DNA of 64,000 bases from assembly GCF_030936135.1 (NCBI RefSeq), contig NC_082598.1, positions 8,560,687 through 8,624,686 on the forward strand, written 5' to 3'. The notes under the pieces were generated by a model. It was not told where the DNA came from, did no database searches, and saw only the letters and a program-made list of their open reading frames with translations. The DNA comes from Gavia stellata (Eukaryota > Chordata > Aves > Gaviiformes > Gaviidae). This document shows positions 27,801 to 42,800 of this stretch, piece by piece; the first letter of the stretch is position 1, and each line of letters opens with the position of its first letter. Made by a program: the position numbers and the translations under genes.

Positions 27801-30800
27801 GCCTGGAAGGCGTCTAAGCAATTGTGATCCACAACTCCGACACTGAACCCCTTTCTCAGCCAATATTCTTACATAGCAAGCCTATGTTGAAGTGATCTAC
27901 ATCTGGTTATAGCTGTATCAAATCATATATTGGCAAAAAAATCAGAAACCATTAGGAGATTTGCAATTTATCCTAGTTAAGTAGCTAATAACCTGTAAGT
28001 GAAATCTGAGTTTATCTTCAAACCTTGCTTTTTAAAAATAGTGCTCCAAAAGCATCAAGGTAGTTTTAACTAAGAATGTGACTTAAAAAAAGGGTCATAC
28101 AATAGAAGTATTTTTTAACCTCAATAAGCTTGTTACCATTACTAAGCATTTTGAACAGTATTACTTCAGTCCTCACGGTGATCGCCATTCAGCAACACGC
28201 TTCTATGTCAAGGCCTCCAAAAGCAGAGCACAGGGGAAAAGGTACAGAAAAGACTTTATATTTATTTTTATATATATTAAAAATAGCCACCAATCACTGT
28301 CTCCTGAAGCTAGTTAGAATAAACATATCACTACTAGCCTACAAGGTCACTTACATTAAGTTATTCAGTGCTAACTCCTCCTAATTTGGAGTGGTATCAC
28401 CCTTGATAAAACGCTTCAACTAGGAACATGACACATATGCAAACTTCCTTGACTGTTTCCAGTAGTTCACCACTTCCTACAATTGCTGTATTTTCACAAG
28501 AACATGCTGGCTTATGTCCACTACAAATGTTTGGAGGCCATTTTTGAACAAGTTTGTGTTATACTTTACTCAAGCTAAAGGTGGGATTCAAAGTCTCCAG
28601 TTGTTAAGTAGATGCACACTTCACATATTGCAAGTATGCATTTACATAAGGATTCTTCCTACCCCCCTGCTTAAACAGTCAGGAGCATGACATTCAAACT
28701 AGATCTAAATGTACCCTAAAGTTTAACCAAATTGTTTTTGAATCGGAGTGCATCATTACAAGATGCAACAACAGCATTACACTTGACGTCCAGGTACCCT
28801 CTTGGCTTAAGGAGTTCATTTACCTTTAAACAACTGACTTTTCTGCTGTCCACTCTTCCAGGGAGGAGACACCTCCTGCAGAGCTCAAACATCACAGTGA
28901 AGAGGTAAATTAACCTGAATTTAGAGCAAGTTTTTTTCCAGGGATAAGGTAGCAACCAAGTAGTTTGGATCTCAATGAAGAATTTCACAGCTCCTCAAAA
29001 GATGGCAATCAATTAAGTTCCTTCCAGTATACTCAAGCCACATAAGATCATTAATCAATACTTAACTACCTAGGATGTAAGCTTTCTGCAGTTAAAGTAG
29101 CTTGGGCTCAGTAACAGAGAGGACAAAAAATTCTTATTTCTTCACATGGTTATTTGAACTCTCCAGGAGGTATGTCCTCTCCCCAGCAGAGGGAATTCAG
29201 TTATTTTAGAATATGAATAGCAGAAGGTAGTATTTTTCAGCATAGAGTGTATATATTCTTTAGTTAAAAATTTGAGGTGAGTCTAGAAGTTACAACACAC
29301 TCCACCCTGAAGTTAAGTATTTCTGTATCATTAAATCCCATTAATCCATTCCTACTCACGTGACTCAGTACACAACGCAAGTACAAAGTACTCAAATTTA
29401 ACAAGCTTAAGAGCCATTTACCAACCCAACTGCACACTTGCCTGCCCTGAAAACACACCCTCCTCTGCCAACTACGTGAGCTTTACAAGATTAAAAAAGC
29501 AATGGTTTTGCTCTGGGACATGCAATTTTAACAAGCATTGGAAATTCAACTTAAAATTATTTCTGGTTCTATAGTAACACACAGGCAAGTTACAAGGGCT
29601 ACCATATCCAAATGATATTTAAATGCTTAACACAATGAACACTATGCATTGAGCACTTACAGCGGTGTACAATCACTTTGAAATCTTGAAGTCCATATTT
29701 TGAGTCAGTTAAGTATCCTTAAAACAAGTATGGTGAATAACATTCTCAAAAAAAGCCTGCTTAGGCAAGCTATGATGCAAAAGTAAACTCTAATTAAAAG
29801 CTGAAAGGAGGGAAGGGAAAAAACCACACACTAAGTTTACATTTTAAAGATTTAGAGCACATCAGGAGTCTCAGCCTCTGGATCAATTTTATTATTGTGC
29901 ACTAATGAATAATTTCTAGTGAGGGTCTATGTTGACTATGCTTCAAGCACATCTGATTTCTGCCACTCTAAGCACACACTGTGATACATGTAACCCTGAA
30001 AATCTACAAAGTAGGACTTGAGAGTTAAGCCACAAGGCACCTGTCATGTGTCATAAGATCTTATTTAAGGTCTTCCATATTATTTGTACATCATAACGCT
30101 ACTTCATATCACTTAATTATTTTTAACCTACTATTTCAATCCAAATACCCTTAAAACATGCATCTTTTAAAAAGGACAAGTTTTAACGCACTAGCTGAAG
30201 TGGAGTTGCCCACCATTAGCTGAAGTTCAGAGAAATTTTAGTCCTGCTAAACAATTTAAGCCACAGTATTCTTGTTGAAATACTGCGAAGATCACAAAGT
30301 TCTCCTGCTTCTTACTGTTAACGTGCATTAGTTTAGACGACAGCCAAAGTCCATACTGATCAACTTACAACAGAACTGAAAGCTGAAATAGTTAAAACTA
30401 GACAAAGAAAGAAAAGCAGTTTCATACACTATCAACAACCTAGCCTGAAGAATACCTGGAATCTGCAAAACCCTTTCCCAGAAGGACAGTACCTTTGCAG
30501 GGCTTAAGTTGCTTGACCCTTGGTCTTAAAGGCTCCTTATTAAACTCTGTGTTCATGAAACATGTAAGTGTATTTGGTGGCCCAAGCAATCATATATGGA
30601 GTTTGAGTTGTAACAAACTGGTCTGCCTCTTGCATGAGAAAAGGGACCGCATAAGCTATGTGGCTTCTAGTTATACTATCCAGGCTAGGCTGAGGCAAGG
30701 CAGTTTCTTCAGCTGGTCGGAAACTAGAAACAAATGAGTGTGGCATTGGAGCCTCCTGCTACGTACACCCTTCCTGTGTAAGGACAAGGTGGAAGGTGAC

Positions 30801-33800
30801 TGGAGAGAAGAGACTCACACCATCGACCCACAGCAGATACCAGTGACATCAGTGAAGTGCTAGAGTGTGCAGATGAGGGGACACTCTGAACCCCAGTACT
30901 GATGCAGACCTGAGTACCTACCAAAGTGTGAGATTGATCATTCCTCCTTCCCATTACACTGACATGTATGTCATGTTTTTCCTACTGCACTGAATCCTGC
31001 GCAAGAAGCATCATGTCCTTTTGGAAATAAAATAAAAGCTAATCCTTTTTACTGATAAAGACAGTTACACACGAAAAATTCTGCATGTAAAATTTGAACA
31101 TTGATATTTCTGATCAAGGCAAACTATGTAACGGTATCTGGAGCACTGGGGTACTACAAATACTGAAAAAAATTAACTATTTTCAAGAAGCCTCCAGTAT
31201 GTAACTTAACATTTTATCCCATTGCATCATGAAAACAAACAGACCCACCTTTGTGCTAGAGATACTTCACTTTCAAACATTCTACTACTGTGAGCAAAAA
31301 GCCCTTTTTTCGCACCCTGCTGAAATAGGAAGACACACTCCTCCATTTTTAGAGGACATCACTAAGGGTTTGCACCTACAGAGGAATTGATCAAACCAGT
31401 CAAACTGGAAAAAGGCACTAAGTGTCTGCATTCAGCTATTCTACAACAGTCATTGTCCTTCAAAACTCACATTCTTCCTCACCTGATAACCGTGCTACAT
31501 AGGCAAGCCTCAACTCATTTGTATATATGTGGGGCCCTGCTACAACTTGTCCACTTAAAATAATGAGTTGTCAAGTCAAACTGACAGTGTGATTAGGGGA
31601 AAACACATTTTTCCTCTGGTGTTACTCTGGTGATACTGCAAAAATCATTCACGTGAAATTATGATAGTGCTGTCTTCGAATTAAAACCAGAGGGTGTTTC
31701 CCTACTACAGGAGGAAGATATTTGACAGTCTGAAGAGATCCTTTGTCAAATTGCCTTTTATACCTTGCATTAATTAAGCACAATGCAATCAAACAGAAGT
31801 TCAGTTCAGATGAGTTCAAAGGCTTTCATGCAGCTGGAAGCAGTGTCTAGGTCAGAGGAAGACAAATTTGTACGAGTTGCAAAAAGTGAAATAAATTGAT
31901 CCTCTCTCCATTCCCACTTTCTGAAGTACTCTGTGTTTTTGCTTCCCCCTTCATCCTTCTTTATAATACCCAGAAGAAAGGATTTTGGTTCAAAAAAGTT
32001 AAATGAACAGCAAGAAGATTAGCTCTAAGATGTTTTAGTTACATTTAACAAAATCTTAATTGAAATTAGGTTTTAGTTTAGATCAGTTTCTACATAGAAT
32101 TTGAGCACTTCAGTACTTCAGCTTGCCACATTAATAATGAAGTTATCAGCACACAGAACCCCAGCGTGGGCCGCTTAGCATGCAGCTGGAGCAAGCGGAA
32201 ACAGTTCCATCTTAAGAACTGAGAATGTCTTTGCTGTTTTCTCAAAGCTATGTGAAGGCATTTAAACTGGAAGTACTATTGAGCAAACATCGATTGATGG
32301 AAAAGTCATTTCAAAGGGCACTGAATGAGTTATGTTAAAAAACCTCACTGTAAGTTCAATATTATTAAAAAAAGACTATTAGGTAGATGAAGCGTGCCAT
32401 ACCAGTATTGCAACTTAAGTCCAGGTAGCTTTCCATTAGTTTATGTTTCATAAAGGGTGCCGCAATTGAGACTCCAAAAAGTTCTTCTTATTTTTGCAGT
32501 TTTACTGTTAAAAGTCAGAGTACTAGTTTAGTCATTACATTTGTCAGCAACAATACACTGTCAGCAAGATACATCTTTTGACCTAGCAAAATTAGGCTTA
32601 ATACAGGAAGACGTACCTACTTATCCTGTTGATGACTTGCACTAGAACTTAATTTCATCTCAGACTACCTTCTACTGCACTTCAGAGTTAATAACTCCTG
32701 TTCAGGAACTGCATTTTGTTCTCCATCACTTCATTATTACAACAGACCTAATCTCCAAGGTACCATCTTATTTGCTAGTTAATGCAAATATTTATTTGAA
32801 CTATTTAATTGCATATTTAAACTAGACAGGTGATGCCTGATCAAAGTATTTTCCTGGAAGTCAGATACACAACATAGCAGATGTGTTCACATGGCAAAGC
32901 AACCTCAAAATCTATGGTGTCATCTCCCAACGCTGGGAACAGTCCAGAGAAACTATAACCATGACAACAGCTAGTCACCTACAAAAAAAGCTGCAACACC
33001 TCCTGGTACTAAAACACAGGAGTCCTAACTTCATCCTGTGTTCCCCAAATACAAGCAGTATTTTTCACCCCAAACTGAGACCTTTAATCTTGATCTCTGA
33101 AGAGCAAATTTGAAACCAGCTCTTTCTGCTACACATACATAAAAAGGAATCAGATTAGAGAATTATTGAAGAACTAAGAAAACCAAAGACTCCAGGACCT
33201 AAAGAAAAGCATGTTAAAATAACTCATTTTTTGGCCTCTGCTTGCACAGAAAAGTGAACAATTCCCAACATCTAGATAGGAAGAACCTAGGAAGATTTGA
33301 AAGTGCTTTAGTCTCATTTACTCCTCTTCATTTTCTTTTAATATAGACTTGCCTGGAAATGACCATATTGACTTCTGCCATAAAGAACTTTTTTAATTTA
33401 ACAAAAATTATTTAATTCTTCATTTTAACGTGCAGAGTAAGAACCTCATTCATTGACCACTTGATTACTGGGAATTCCCCACATGGTTTCCAGAAACACT
33501 GGAAATCCTAACCCATGGACTGCACACCAGCATTGGGTGTCCTTCCTGCCGCTGTCTCCCTTCCACCACACTAAAAAAATACTGAAAAGATTTCCCTTAC
33601 TTTTTGCAAACTTAAACCATTCTCACTTTAAAATGGAAATTCCCTCCTCCCCCCCCCAAGTCTACACCTTTGTAATTTTAGCAACAAAAACTCATTTCTT
33701 ATCAGGATTGCAGCTCCATTTGTTGTAAGCCAATTTTATTCTTTCACCAAAAATCGACAGCAATCATTTATATTAAATTAGTCTTACAGATGAAAGTCTG

Positions 33801-36800
33801 AAGCAAGTAATTTTCCCGAATATGTCTATATACACCACACTGAATTCAAAAAGTCTTTCTGAACATCAAAAACCCCACAAAAGATGAGTTTTCTGCACTA
33901 ATCCACCTAAAACCTAGGACCTCCTTATCTTCTTTCTGTGTGTACTGATCTCACAGGAAGCTTCTTGGGTGGAGACTTGAAGTTTTAAAAAGCCTCTGAA
34001 CTGTATCTGAATTACTAGCACTAGTTCAATGTTCTTGCATGTGCCCATTTCTGCTGTGCAAAGAATATGCACAGCAGAATATAAACCAGAATATGGTTCC
34101 AGAGAAAAACCTCAACCCTGGCACATCTTCAGCCCCTTAGAGCTGAAGAGATCACACACCCGACTCAGCACAGCAATTAATTGCAACTCTTAACATATTC
34201 TACTTAGCCTTGTTGACATAATCAAAGCAGATTAAAACACTTTTCCATACGCAAAATAGGCAAGGCAGCTAAACAACCAGATTTCAGTCTAAGGGGGCCC
34301 GTAACAACAGCATGACACAACTAGTCTTGGAAGTTACACCTTATCCCATAAGGAAAAGGGTTAGTTCTTCAAAACCATGCTATGACATAGCGCTTGGCAT
34401 GAAAAGTTAAGAGATAGTCTGTATTAAAAACCCCAATAGCAACAAACTTGAGCTGCCTACAAAAAAACCCTAAGCATTGAACGTGAATTGCTTACTCTAC
34501 AAAAGCACATTAAAAAACAAGTCCAAAGGAGAAGAATTGTTTCTTAAATATTCTCCTCAACATCCAACCAGTGGTCATCATGATCAGATAGTTTTGTAAG
34601 AACTATAGCTCTTTAATGTACTTAACAGCACTGGCATGTATACCTCAAGCGTGGCACACAAACCTGCTCTCAACTCTGATGCCATCTACCTCATTGACCA
34701 GCTAAAACATTGTACATTAGTTTTGCCATAGTGCAGTAATACCAAGAACCTCATATAGAAGTGAAACCTAATCAACATACAAAACAACTGCACAAAGATG
34801 GAGGTGACCATCTATAGACGATGCATCTGAAGACTGGTTGAAAGGAAAAACAAAAAAATGCCCGAAGAGTACATCATACTAATGCACTTCACTAGTTAAG
34901 GTTGAGTGGCATCAGCCACATAAGGGAAGGCTGGAGTAGTCGAGAACTTGATTGAAATGATATCATGGGCACATTTATAGAAAAGCACAGGGTCACACTA
35001 TCAAACTGCATCATGAGGAATTCATCAGTTGGAAGGGTCAGAGCAGGACAAGAAAAACAAGTGACTGCAGTCACCAACACAATACAGCCGTAAAAGGAGA
35101 GAGAACAAAGCAAAAGCAGACCCAAAGCAGAAAAAAATTGCAGTGTTTTAGGAAAGGAGTTGGAGGTAGGAAAGGTTCACAGAAAGGCTACTTGAGAAGA
35201 GCCTGGTTTACGTAGCACAGGGAAAAGGACAATCAACAAGAACTGTTCCCTAAATGTGCATAGTTTAGAGGGATCAATTGGAAAGGGTGAGCTGAAGAAC
35301 CAGCTCCAGAGAACACTCACATAAGGACAAGTGATATAATCAGCCATGAATAAGTTTAAGGGGTTGCTCCCACAACCTTATATTAGAAAACTACCATGAA
35401 GAATAAGCCAGCCATGTTGGAAATGAACAATAAAATCCAGTTTCAGTTAGACCCCATGATACCTGGTGCTCACACGCTAATCTTAAAGAAAAACAAAACA
35501 AAACACATCAACTTCTGCTTTATTCACTTGCCTTTTCCAGTAAGTTAAAGCCTAGAAACCTGTGTAATCTCTTTCAACAACAGATTTATTAAGTTTAGCT
35601 ATACATCTGTCAGCTATTACTTTTTGGAGATTTTGATGTTCTTACAGTATTTAAGTCTAACCAAGAAGGTTGCGGAAGAGAAACTAGTGGGGTGGGGAGT
35701 GTTACACAAGAACAAGCTTATCATAAATCTCAGAATATATTTAAAGAGATCACAAAAAATATTTTGAATACAAGTTGGTCAGCGAAGGGTAAAAGCAGAC
35801 TAGTACTAGTATTCTGAGAACTGTATTTAAGATACAGCAAAACAACAAGGAACCAACATTTAAACAGCCTTTGTGACAGACTAGCACTCCTAGGCAAGAT
35901 TTCTTTTGAGAGAAAAAAGGAATGGAAACATTTATAAAATGAACTTGTCCAAGTTCTCTTCAACTGCATGGAGTGCAACAATAACTTAAATGAAAAAACT
36001 AGGAACTAGTGTGTTTAGTTGATCAATGAGCTTCCTAAAAGAAACAGAAAATGCATATTAAAACCAGAAAATACCAGTGGAGAAAATGCATTACTAATAG
36101 TCATTCATGCATACTCAACTCTGACAAACAGTCCAGAATATCTTGCTTACTGGTTTTCAGGCTTCTAACACCTAAAATTTAAATTGGAGAAGTAAGAAAG
36201 CCAGACTTTACAGTCTCTTTTTTTTAAAAAAAAAACAATGCTTTTAAAGAAATTAGTGACACTCAAGCCCTTTACCTTACTTGTTAGGGAAAGGAGTATC
36301 ATCCTATGCCTTACTTTATGTACACAAAGCTTTTTCAGATGGAGGAAAAAAAATCAAAGCAGGTATGAATCACATTAAAGAATTTAAACATGAGTGATCT
36401 GGAATTGATGTGTAGAAGGGGAAGGAGCTTTAATGCAGAGGGCGTTAACAACAGCATTCATAGTTTGCCAACAGTTCCATTGAGGTTTGTTCTTACAGAT
36501 TAGATGTTATTACAAATATGACTGTCACTAAAAATGCGTTTCAACATCCTGCCATTCCTCTTAATTTCCTTCTCTGTAATCCTCAGTTTTACAGTTTCCA
36601 AGCATGAACTTCAAAGATGAAGCTATTTCTGCAGTAACTTGAAGATGAAACTACTAATACGCATTACAAATTATATCATCACAAAACCAGACTTGACCCC
36701 CTCTCTGAATGGATATAGATCAAATGATCCCCCATGGAAGGCACAGTATGAAGCCTGTTTTGTAATAAGGGAAGGACTTTACCACAACGGAGGAAAAAAA

Positions 36801-39800
36801 TATACTGAGTATGACAGCAGCCGAAGCAGCCAAGCAGTACTGTTTGCAATATTTCCCATAAGATATCAAAGCACAAAAGGTCCTTTTTTTTTTAAAACAA
36901 ATAGAGGAGAAATGCAAAGTGTCCCAAACCTGTCACTCGTTATGCTCTGCAGACAATATACCGCAGCACTAGTTTGAATATCTCTCCTACTTAGGTCACA
37001 GTTCCTGCTACTCCCACAAGTTACTGTGGTGGTCTGACGTAGACAGAGAAACACCTCAAACTGCCGCTGTTAGTTGGCGTGAATGTGGCAGTTCATTGAT
37101 TTTTGCTTTGTATGAGTGGCAACTGCTTTTGTCTCACAGGAGAACAAGAGTCTGAACTGAAGTTATTTCACAGGTACACAAAGAACTCTCAAGGTAGAAG
37201 ATCCAGCATGTATCAGACTCTTACCCAGAAAAGAAATACTATTTATGCTTAAAAAGACATATGAAACCAAAGGCCATCTCAAGAACATCCGTTTTACAAA
37301 TAGTGCTGCTTGGAGAAATAATAATTGGAAGAGACAGGCATTGAGAGCTGTTCATAGACCTAGAGCATATACTAAAAAGGCTGCAGAGGACAGATTCTTT
37401 CCTTTCTCCTTCAAATGCCAGCACCCCCTTCTGAAGTACAAAAGTATGCTTTTTTTAACCCATAGCTTTAGGGCACAAACTTCTAGATTGTCAAACTGCT
37501 GACAGTGGTAAAGGGAAACAAAAAATACCCAAATGCTGTTTGGGAACAGAACTTTTGGGAAGTTTTGTACCCTTTTGCCACCATTGATTGCTGACTGTGC
37601 CAGGCAACATTTCACTAACTTGCATAAGGCAGCTTCTACAGCAGCCCAAGATGAGCTCAGTGTATTTATATAGAAACCGCAGATACTACCATCAGTTGGT
37701 CATGCCACCACACAAAAGAATCAAAGAGAACTCAATTCTCTGGATCTTTCTGGTAGAAGGTATAGAATACTTCTTATCGCCATAATGAAAATGGAGCAGG
37801 ATTTAACGATGCTCAACACCAGGAGGTACAGCTGGTTTTCTGGACAGTTATTCTCTACAAGGGAGTCTAAACAGGATTTTGACACAGACGAAAGAATTCA
37901 AAAAATCCCTAAACCGAAAGCAGCAAAGCAAGGGAGAGCAGCAAGATGTACATAACTCAGAGCAAAGCCAAAAGGGACTTGCAGAACAGCAATGTACAAG
38001 AAGCAGAACCTGGAGAATGGCAAGCTGTGTAAATGACTTATTTCAGAACATGCCCTGGCCTCACACAGTAATAAGAAGAATCACTCCTGCTTCCAACATT
38101 CACTTCTCTGGTCCTCCCTCCAAAGGAAAGAACTTACAGCAGCAAATAGTCCGTAACTTCCTTATAAAACACAAGCACATGCAGGCACACACACAGATCC
38201 AGTAATGGGGAAAGAAGCTGGCAACACTTTGGAGGAAAAAAGTTTTTAGACCATGTGGAATTAGTCAGGAGACATCATGCTGGCTTGCCAATTTCAGTAC
38301 ACACAGACATGTATTTTGTAAGGATACTTAACTGCCATTTAACAAAAAATGTTGATTCCCAGTAGAACAGTTCCCTACTTTAGGTTTGTACCATGTAAGA
38401 TTCATCCTAGAAGAAAAAGCCTTACATGCCTACAAAGGTTTGCTTTCTCAAGGCCTGTTACTGAAGGACCTTTCCAAGTTCAAGTCCCTAAATTTTATTT
38501 TATTTTTTTAGTACACAGCTGGGTAGAATAGCATCCAGATTCAACAGTAACAGAGGCAGAGACTAGAGGCTCTCCAAACCATGTGTCAAACCATCAGACT
38601 AACCCCTTCAGGCAACAATGTTCAAGGTAAGAAAAACAGTAATCTGTCTTTGAAAAATAACTAGGTCAAGAAAATGCTCTGCTGTGGTTAGAAAAAACCA
38701 CAAGGCCACTTCTTAACAAGCTTTATGACCTGTACAACTCTGGAACGTAGTTATCAGTTCTGTTTCAGTACAGAAAACTTAAATCTGTTCTTGACAGCAA
38801 GATCATTTAAGGTACAAGATTGGAAAAAATGTTTCCCTCTAATATTGCTCAACCTAAAAAGCTATTTCTAACAAATTAAGGACTTTATTAATTAGCAATT
38901 AGAGCTATAGGTAAAAGCTTTTTCTCATAACGAAGGAGGGAATCACACAAGATCCGTACTATCCAAACTCCGATGCGTTAGAAATGGAGTCCTAGATGGA
39001 CAGCATTCCCCCCCCTTTTTTTTAAAGCTATTAGGTAATTCATCTTGTTCATGGCAGGAAGAGGTAAAAGCATCAAATTTAAGACTTGCATTACCTCGAA
39101 CAACTTGGCAAACTGCAGATTCATCCTCAGGTGCTCGTACTGACACCACAGTAAAACAAGTCTCAGTTAACTTGGCCTGTTTATTAAAACAGGATTAGAA
39201 AAATTAAGAGCAAGTTCAAATTCAAGCTTGTTAGAAGCTGAAGGTATTGGGACAGCATCTACTCATCCTACATGAAGGATCTGTTATTGATACCAACACT
39301 TGCTCCCGTAAGTCTGAGACTACGCAACAATCCTCAGATGTGCCCTAGAGCTCTCTTAGGAAGAGTCCTCCTGCTCTAAGACACCTAGACACCTGCTTTT
39401 TAAAGGCTTTCCTTCTCAAAATGGCTGTTCCTTGTAAAAAGATACCAAAATTAACAGCTTTGGTGTCAAAAGATCTTCATCAGTAACAGAAGACTACCAA
39501 GGAATTTTACTAGTTTTATACCAACTGCAGAGCTTATACATGAACAGCAGACGCACTGATGTAGCATGGATTCTCATGTTCAGTAGAGCCATTAAATGCT
39601 ATAGGCACGACTCTCCCAGAAAGTGTGAGCTCTGATGATTAAACACCCCAGGCTACTCAAAAGAAGCCCAACACTGCCAACTGAAAACTTCTAGCTTGCC
39701 AACGTAATTGCATGTAATACTTTTGAACTAAGCTAAAGCTACATGAAGTTAATTATCTCAAAAATAATTAGGTGACCCTAACTCCAAATTTAAAATAATC

Positions 39801-42800
39801 TTTAATATATCAAGGATACTTCTCCTGCTCATCTAAATCAAATATGAAGCTAGTGTTACATGTGCACCAATACAGGCAAAATGTATCACTTGTCTCCCAA
39901 CCTATAACAATGGTTATTTTTTAATAGATTAAACTTCAATTTCTGGTGCCCTAGAATAAACCCACAAGAACTACATGAACAAAAAACCCCAACAGGTAAC
40001 CCTGTGAGAGCGAGTCACACTGCTTTTGTACCACAGTACAAAAAGTTGGCATTTAAGGCTTCATATAGTAGATCAAGTTGTAAAATGGGTAGAAAGTGTT
40101 TCTCTAAACCGTCCCACAAAAAGGCAAAATACCTGCCAGATACTAGAGCTTAGCAGGAGCAGGACACTAATTATCTATTACTCATTAGCCATCCCACAAA
40201 TCTGTTATTGCTTCCTCACATGGAAAGTTAAGGATTGTCATATTCTGAAGCTTGGCAGTTAGAAGATGACTCATTTGCTTTGAGACAAAACATTACTACC
40301 AAAATATAATGCCTGTTTCATACAGACATTGTAATCACCATTGTATTTGAAAGAGGAAAACAAGGAAAAGGAATTCAGCTTCCCTTCCTCTGAGTCCTCC
40401 TCATACAAAACTCAAACCACAGGGGTGGCAAGGGGAGGGGAGTGAGGAAGGGAGAAAAACAAATACTAAAGTAGTTTCTATAACCAAAAAACCCATAATT
40501 TCAAACCAGACTAAATGACTGCACAACACTAACATGCTACAGGATGATCACAGGAAGGCCCAGCTTTAGAGAAGATAATGCACACTGGCATTTGCTTAAG
40601 AACGTCATTAAAATACCAATGTAAGAATTCAAGTGTTTGGAGAACCCAAACTTAAAATTACGCAAGAGTGGGTGTAGAAAAAAAATGAAGTTAGCACATC
40701 TTCATCTATATAACAAGACAGATAAACAGAAGACAACTAAAGCAAGTGATGGAGCAGGACCTGTAATTCAGAACAAGGAGAAACCACAGTTTAACAGGTT
40801 TTCTCAATATAACTTTCCAGAAAAAATTAATTCAAGTTCCTAGCAAGCACTTTGTTGAACAGGGCAGAGGGGAGTCTCAATCTCAATTATACCCCAGATC
40901 CAAAGAGAATTTGGAGAAAGTCAACAAGTATAGATTCAACATCTCATTTCGTATTCATGCTTTTTTTTCCAGCTGTACTGAACTGTATAACTACCTGAAC
41001 TGTAAAGTTAAAGAAACTAATATAACAAACTTTAATTGCTATCAGAGATGTTTTCACTTTGTGAAAGTCAGGTTGGTCTTTTTAAGGAAAAATAGAAATG
41101 CTGAAAACCTTGGAAAACAGGCACACACACACACACACACACACACCCCCCGTTAAATTTGTTGGACTCAACATGTATCTTCAAGCAAAGATAATCCACA
41201 CTCATCAACCCAGTCTGCCACTAAAAGTTTCCTACGTCTTGCTTTTGTAATAACTGCACTCTTAAGTTAGCATTGTTCTGCCAGGAAAACCCTTCAGCTT
41301 ACCCAATCAACTACACATACTGCAAACACAAAGGTTCAAATAGACCGTTCAAAAGGAAGGTTAGTTCCACAGGACAGCATCTGTGACAATTAAATCCACA
41401 GCATTTTTTCCCCATTTTGAGCTGAGTTACACATTACTTATATGCACTTGGACAAAGCCCACAAGTTTTACATCAAAAGTTCAGACAAGTCAGTTTAGTA
41501 GCTACACACCATAGCACCATCTGGTATCCTAAGCCTTATGAGATTCATTGTCAAATTAAGTTATAACCTGACCTGCCTTTCTTACAGCTAAATTTTGGAA
41601 AAGCTTACACAATGTTCACCTCCCCTTGAAAGAATAGTATAATCTAGTATCTTACTTCATTTTAGGAATGTAGACTCTTCTCACCTCCACAAGAATTCAT
41701 CACAGCACACTAAGAACTAAAACGCACACTTAAGTCTCTGCACCTCCCCATCAACAGCATAAGCTCCCAACATTTGCTTCCCAATCTGCCCTTTAGTTAC
41801 TCATAGCACAAAGGTTGTCTCTTTAAGCAATGCTACTATGCATGTTTTGGTGAAAGACTCAGCTCTTTGTACAAGAGTAATTCTTATTTCACCTGGTACA
41901 GTGCCTAAGCTTATTAAAAGAAGTTAAAACTTAGTGTTATGTTGCTTTGATAGTTAAGCATAATACTTTTTTTCAAAACTGGGTAACTCAAGACTTTCAA
42001 GCACTTCATATTAAAAACCATCTGGGAAGGGATGGGGGTAACCCTGCTTATAGAAAACGAACGTGAGTTTTCAAACATCACAGTGTTAAGAACTATGTAA
42101 TTATAGATAAGCCTTTTAACCGATGTTAACAAAGTCACTCCTGAAATAGAAAAGTTTAGAGACTTCCTATGTTACTTACACACAACAGAAGTGCAGTTCA
42201 TCTATTTAGGTTCAGAAGGATGAAAGAGCCATACAACTATGCCTGAAATGACAAAATCCAAACTCATAACTGATTGTCAGATTGTAACATAAAGCCCAGT
42301 GGAAGATACAGATTTCTAACAAGGTTAAAAAGCTGTCTTTAAACTCAAGTGAACTACTTATGCCACAAAATGCATACTCTATAAAAATAGTTTAATACCT
42401 CCCTGAAAATACTATTGCTATTTAAGAAGTTCCTGCCCAAACAATGGACACAGCAGGAGACAAGCACTAGATGCTACATGCGATTACAAAGTTTAGAAGA
42501 ATGTTGACAAGTACAGGTATATTTAAGCAACATGAATTCAAATATGGGAACAAATTCCTAGTTCAACAGACCCAACATATCACACCCCAAGCGGAAGCAC
42601 AGAGCTAGCAAAGGGAATGGCTTGCTTTCCTCAAGTCAGGAATCGGCATTGGATTTTTGGTGTCAATTTACTGCTCATTCCACCTGGGGAATCTTGTTTG
42701 AGAAGGAAAACACCATTGGAAGTAAACACCACCCTGTGTAAGCTCCCCCCTATTGATTTGTAACAGAATAAAGTTGTGTTGCTTTGGGTTTTTTTTAATA

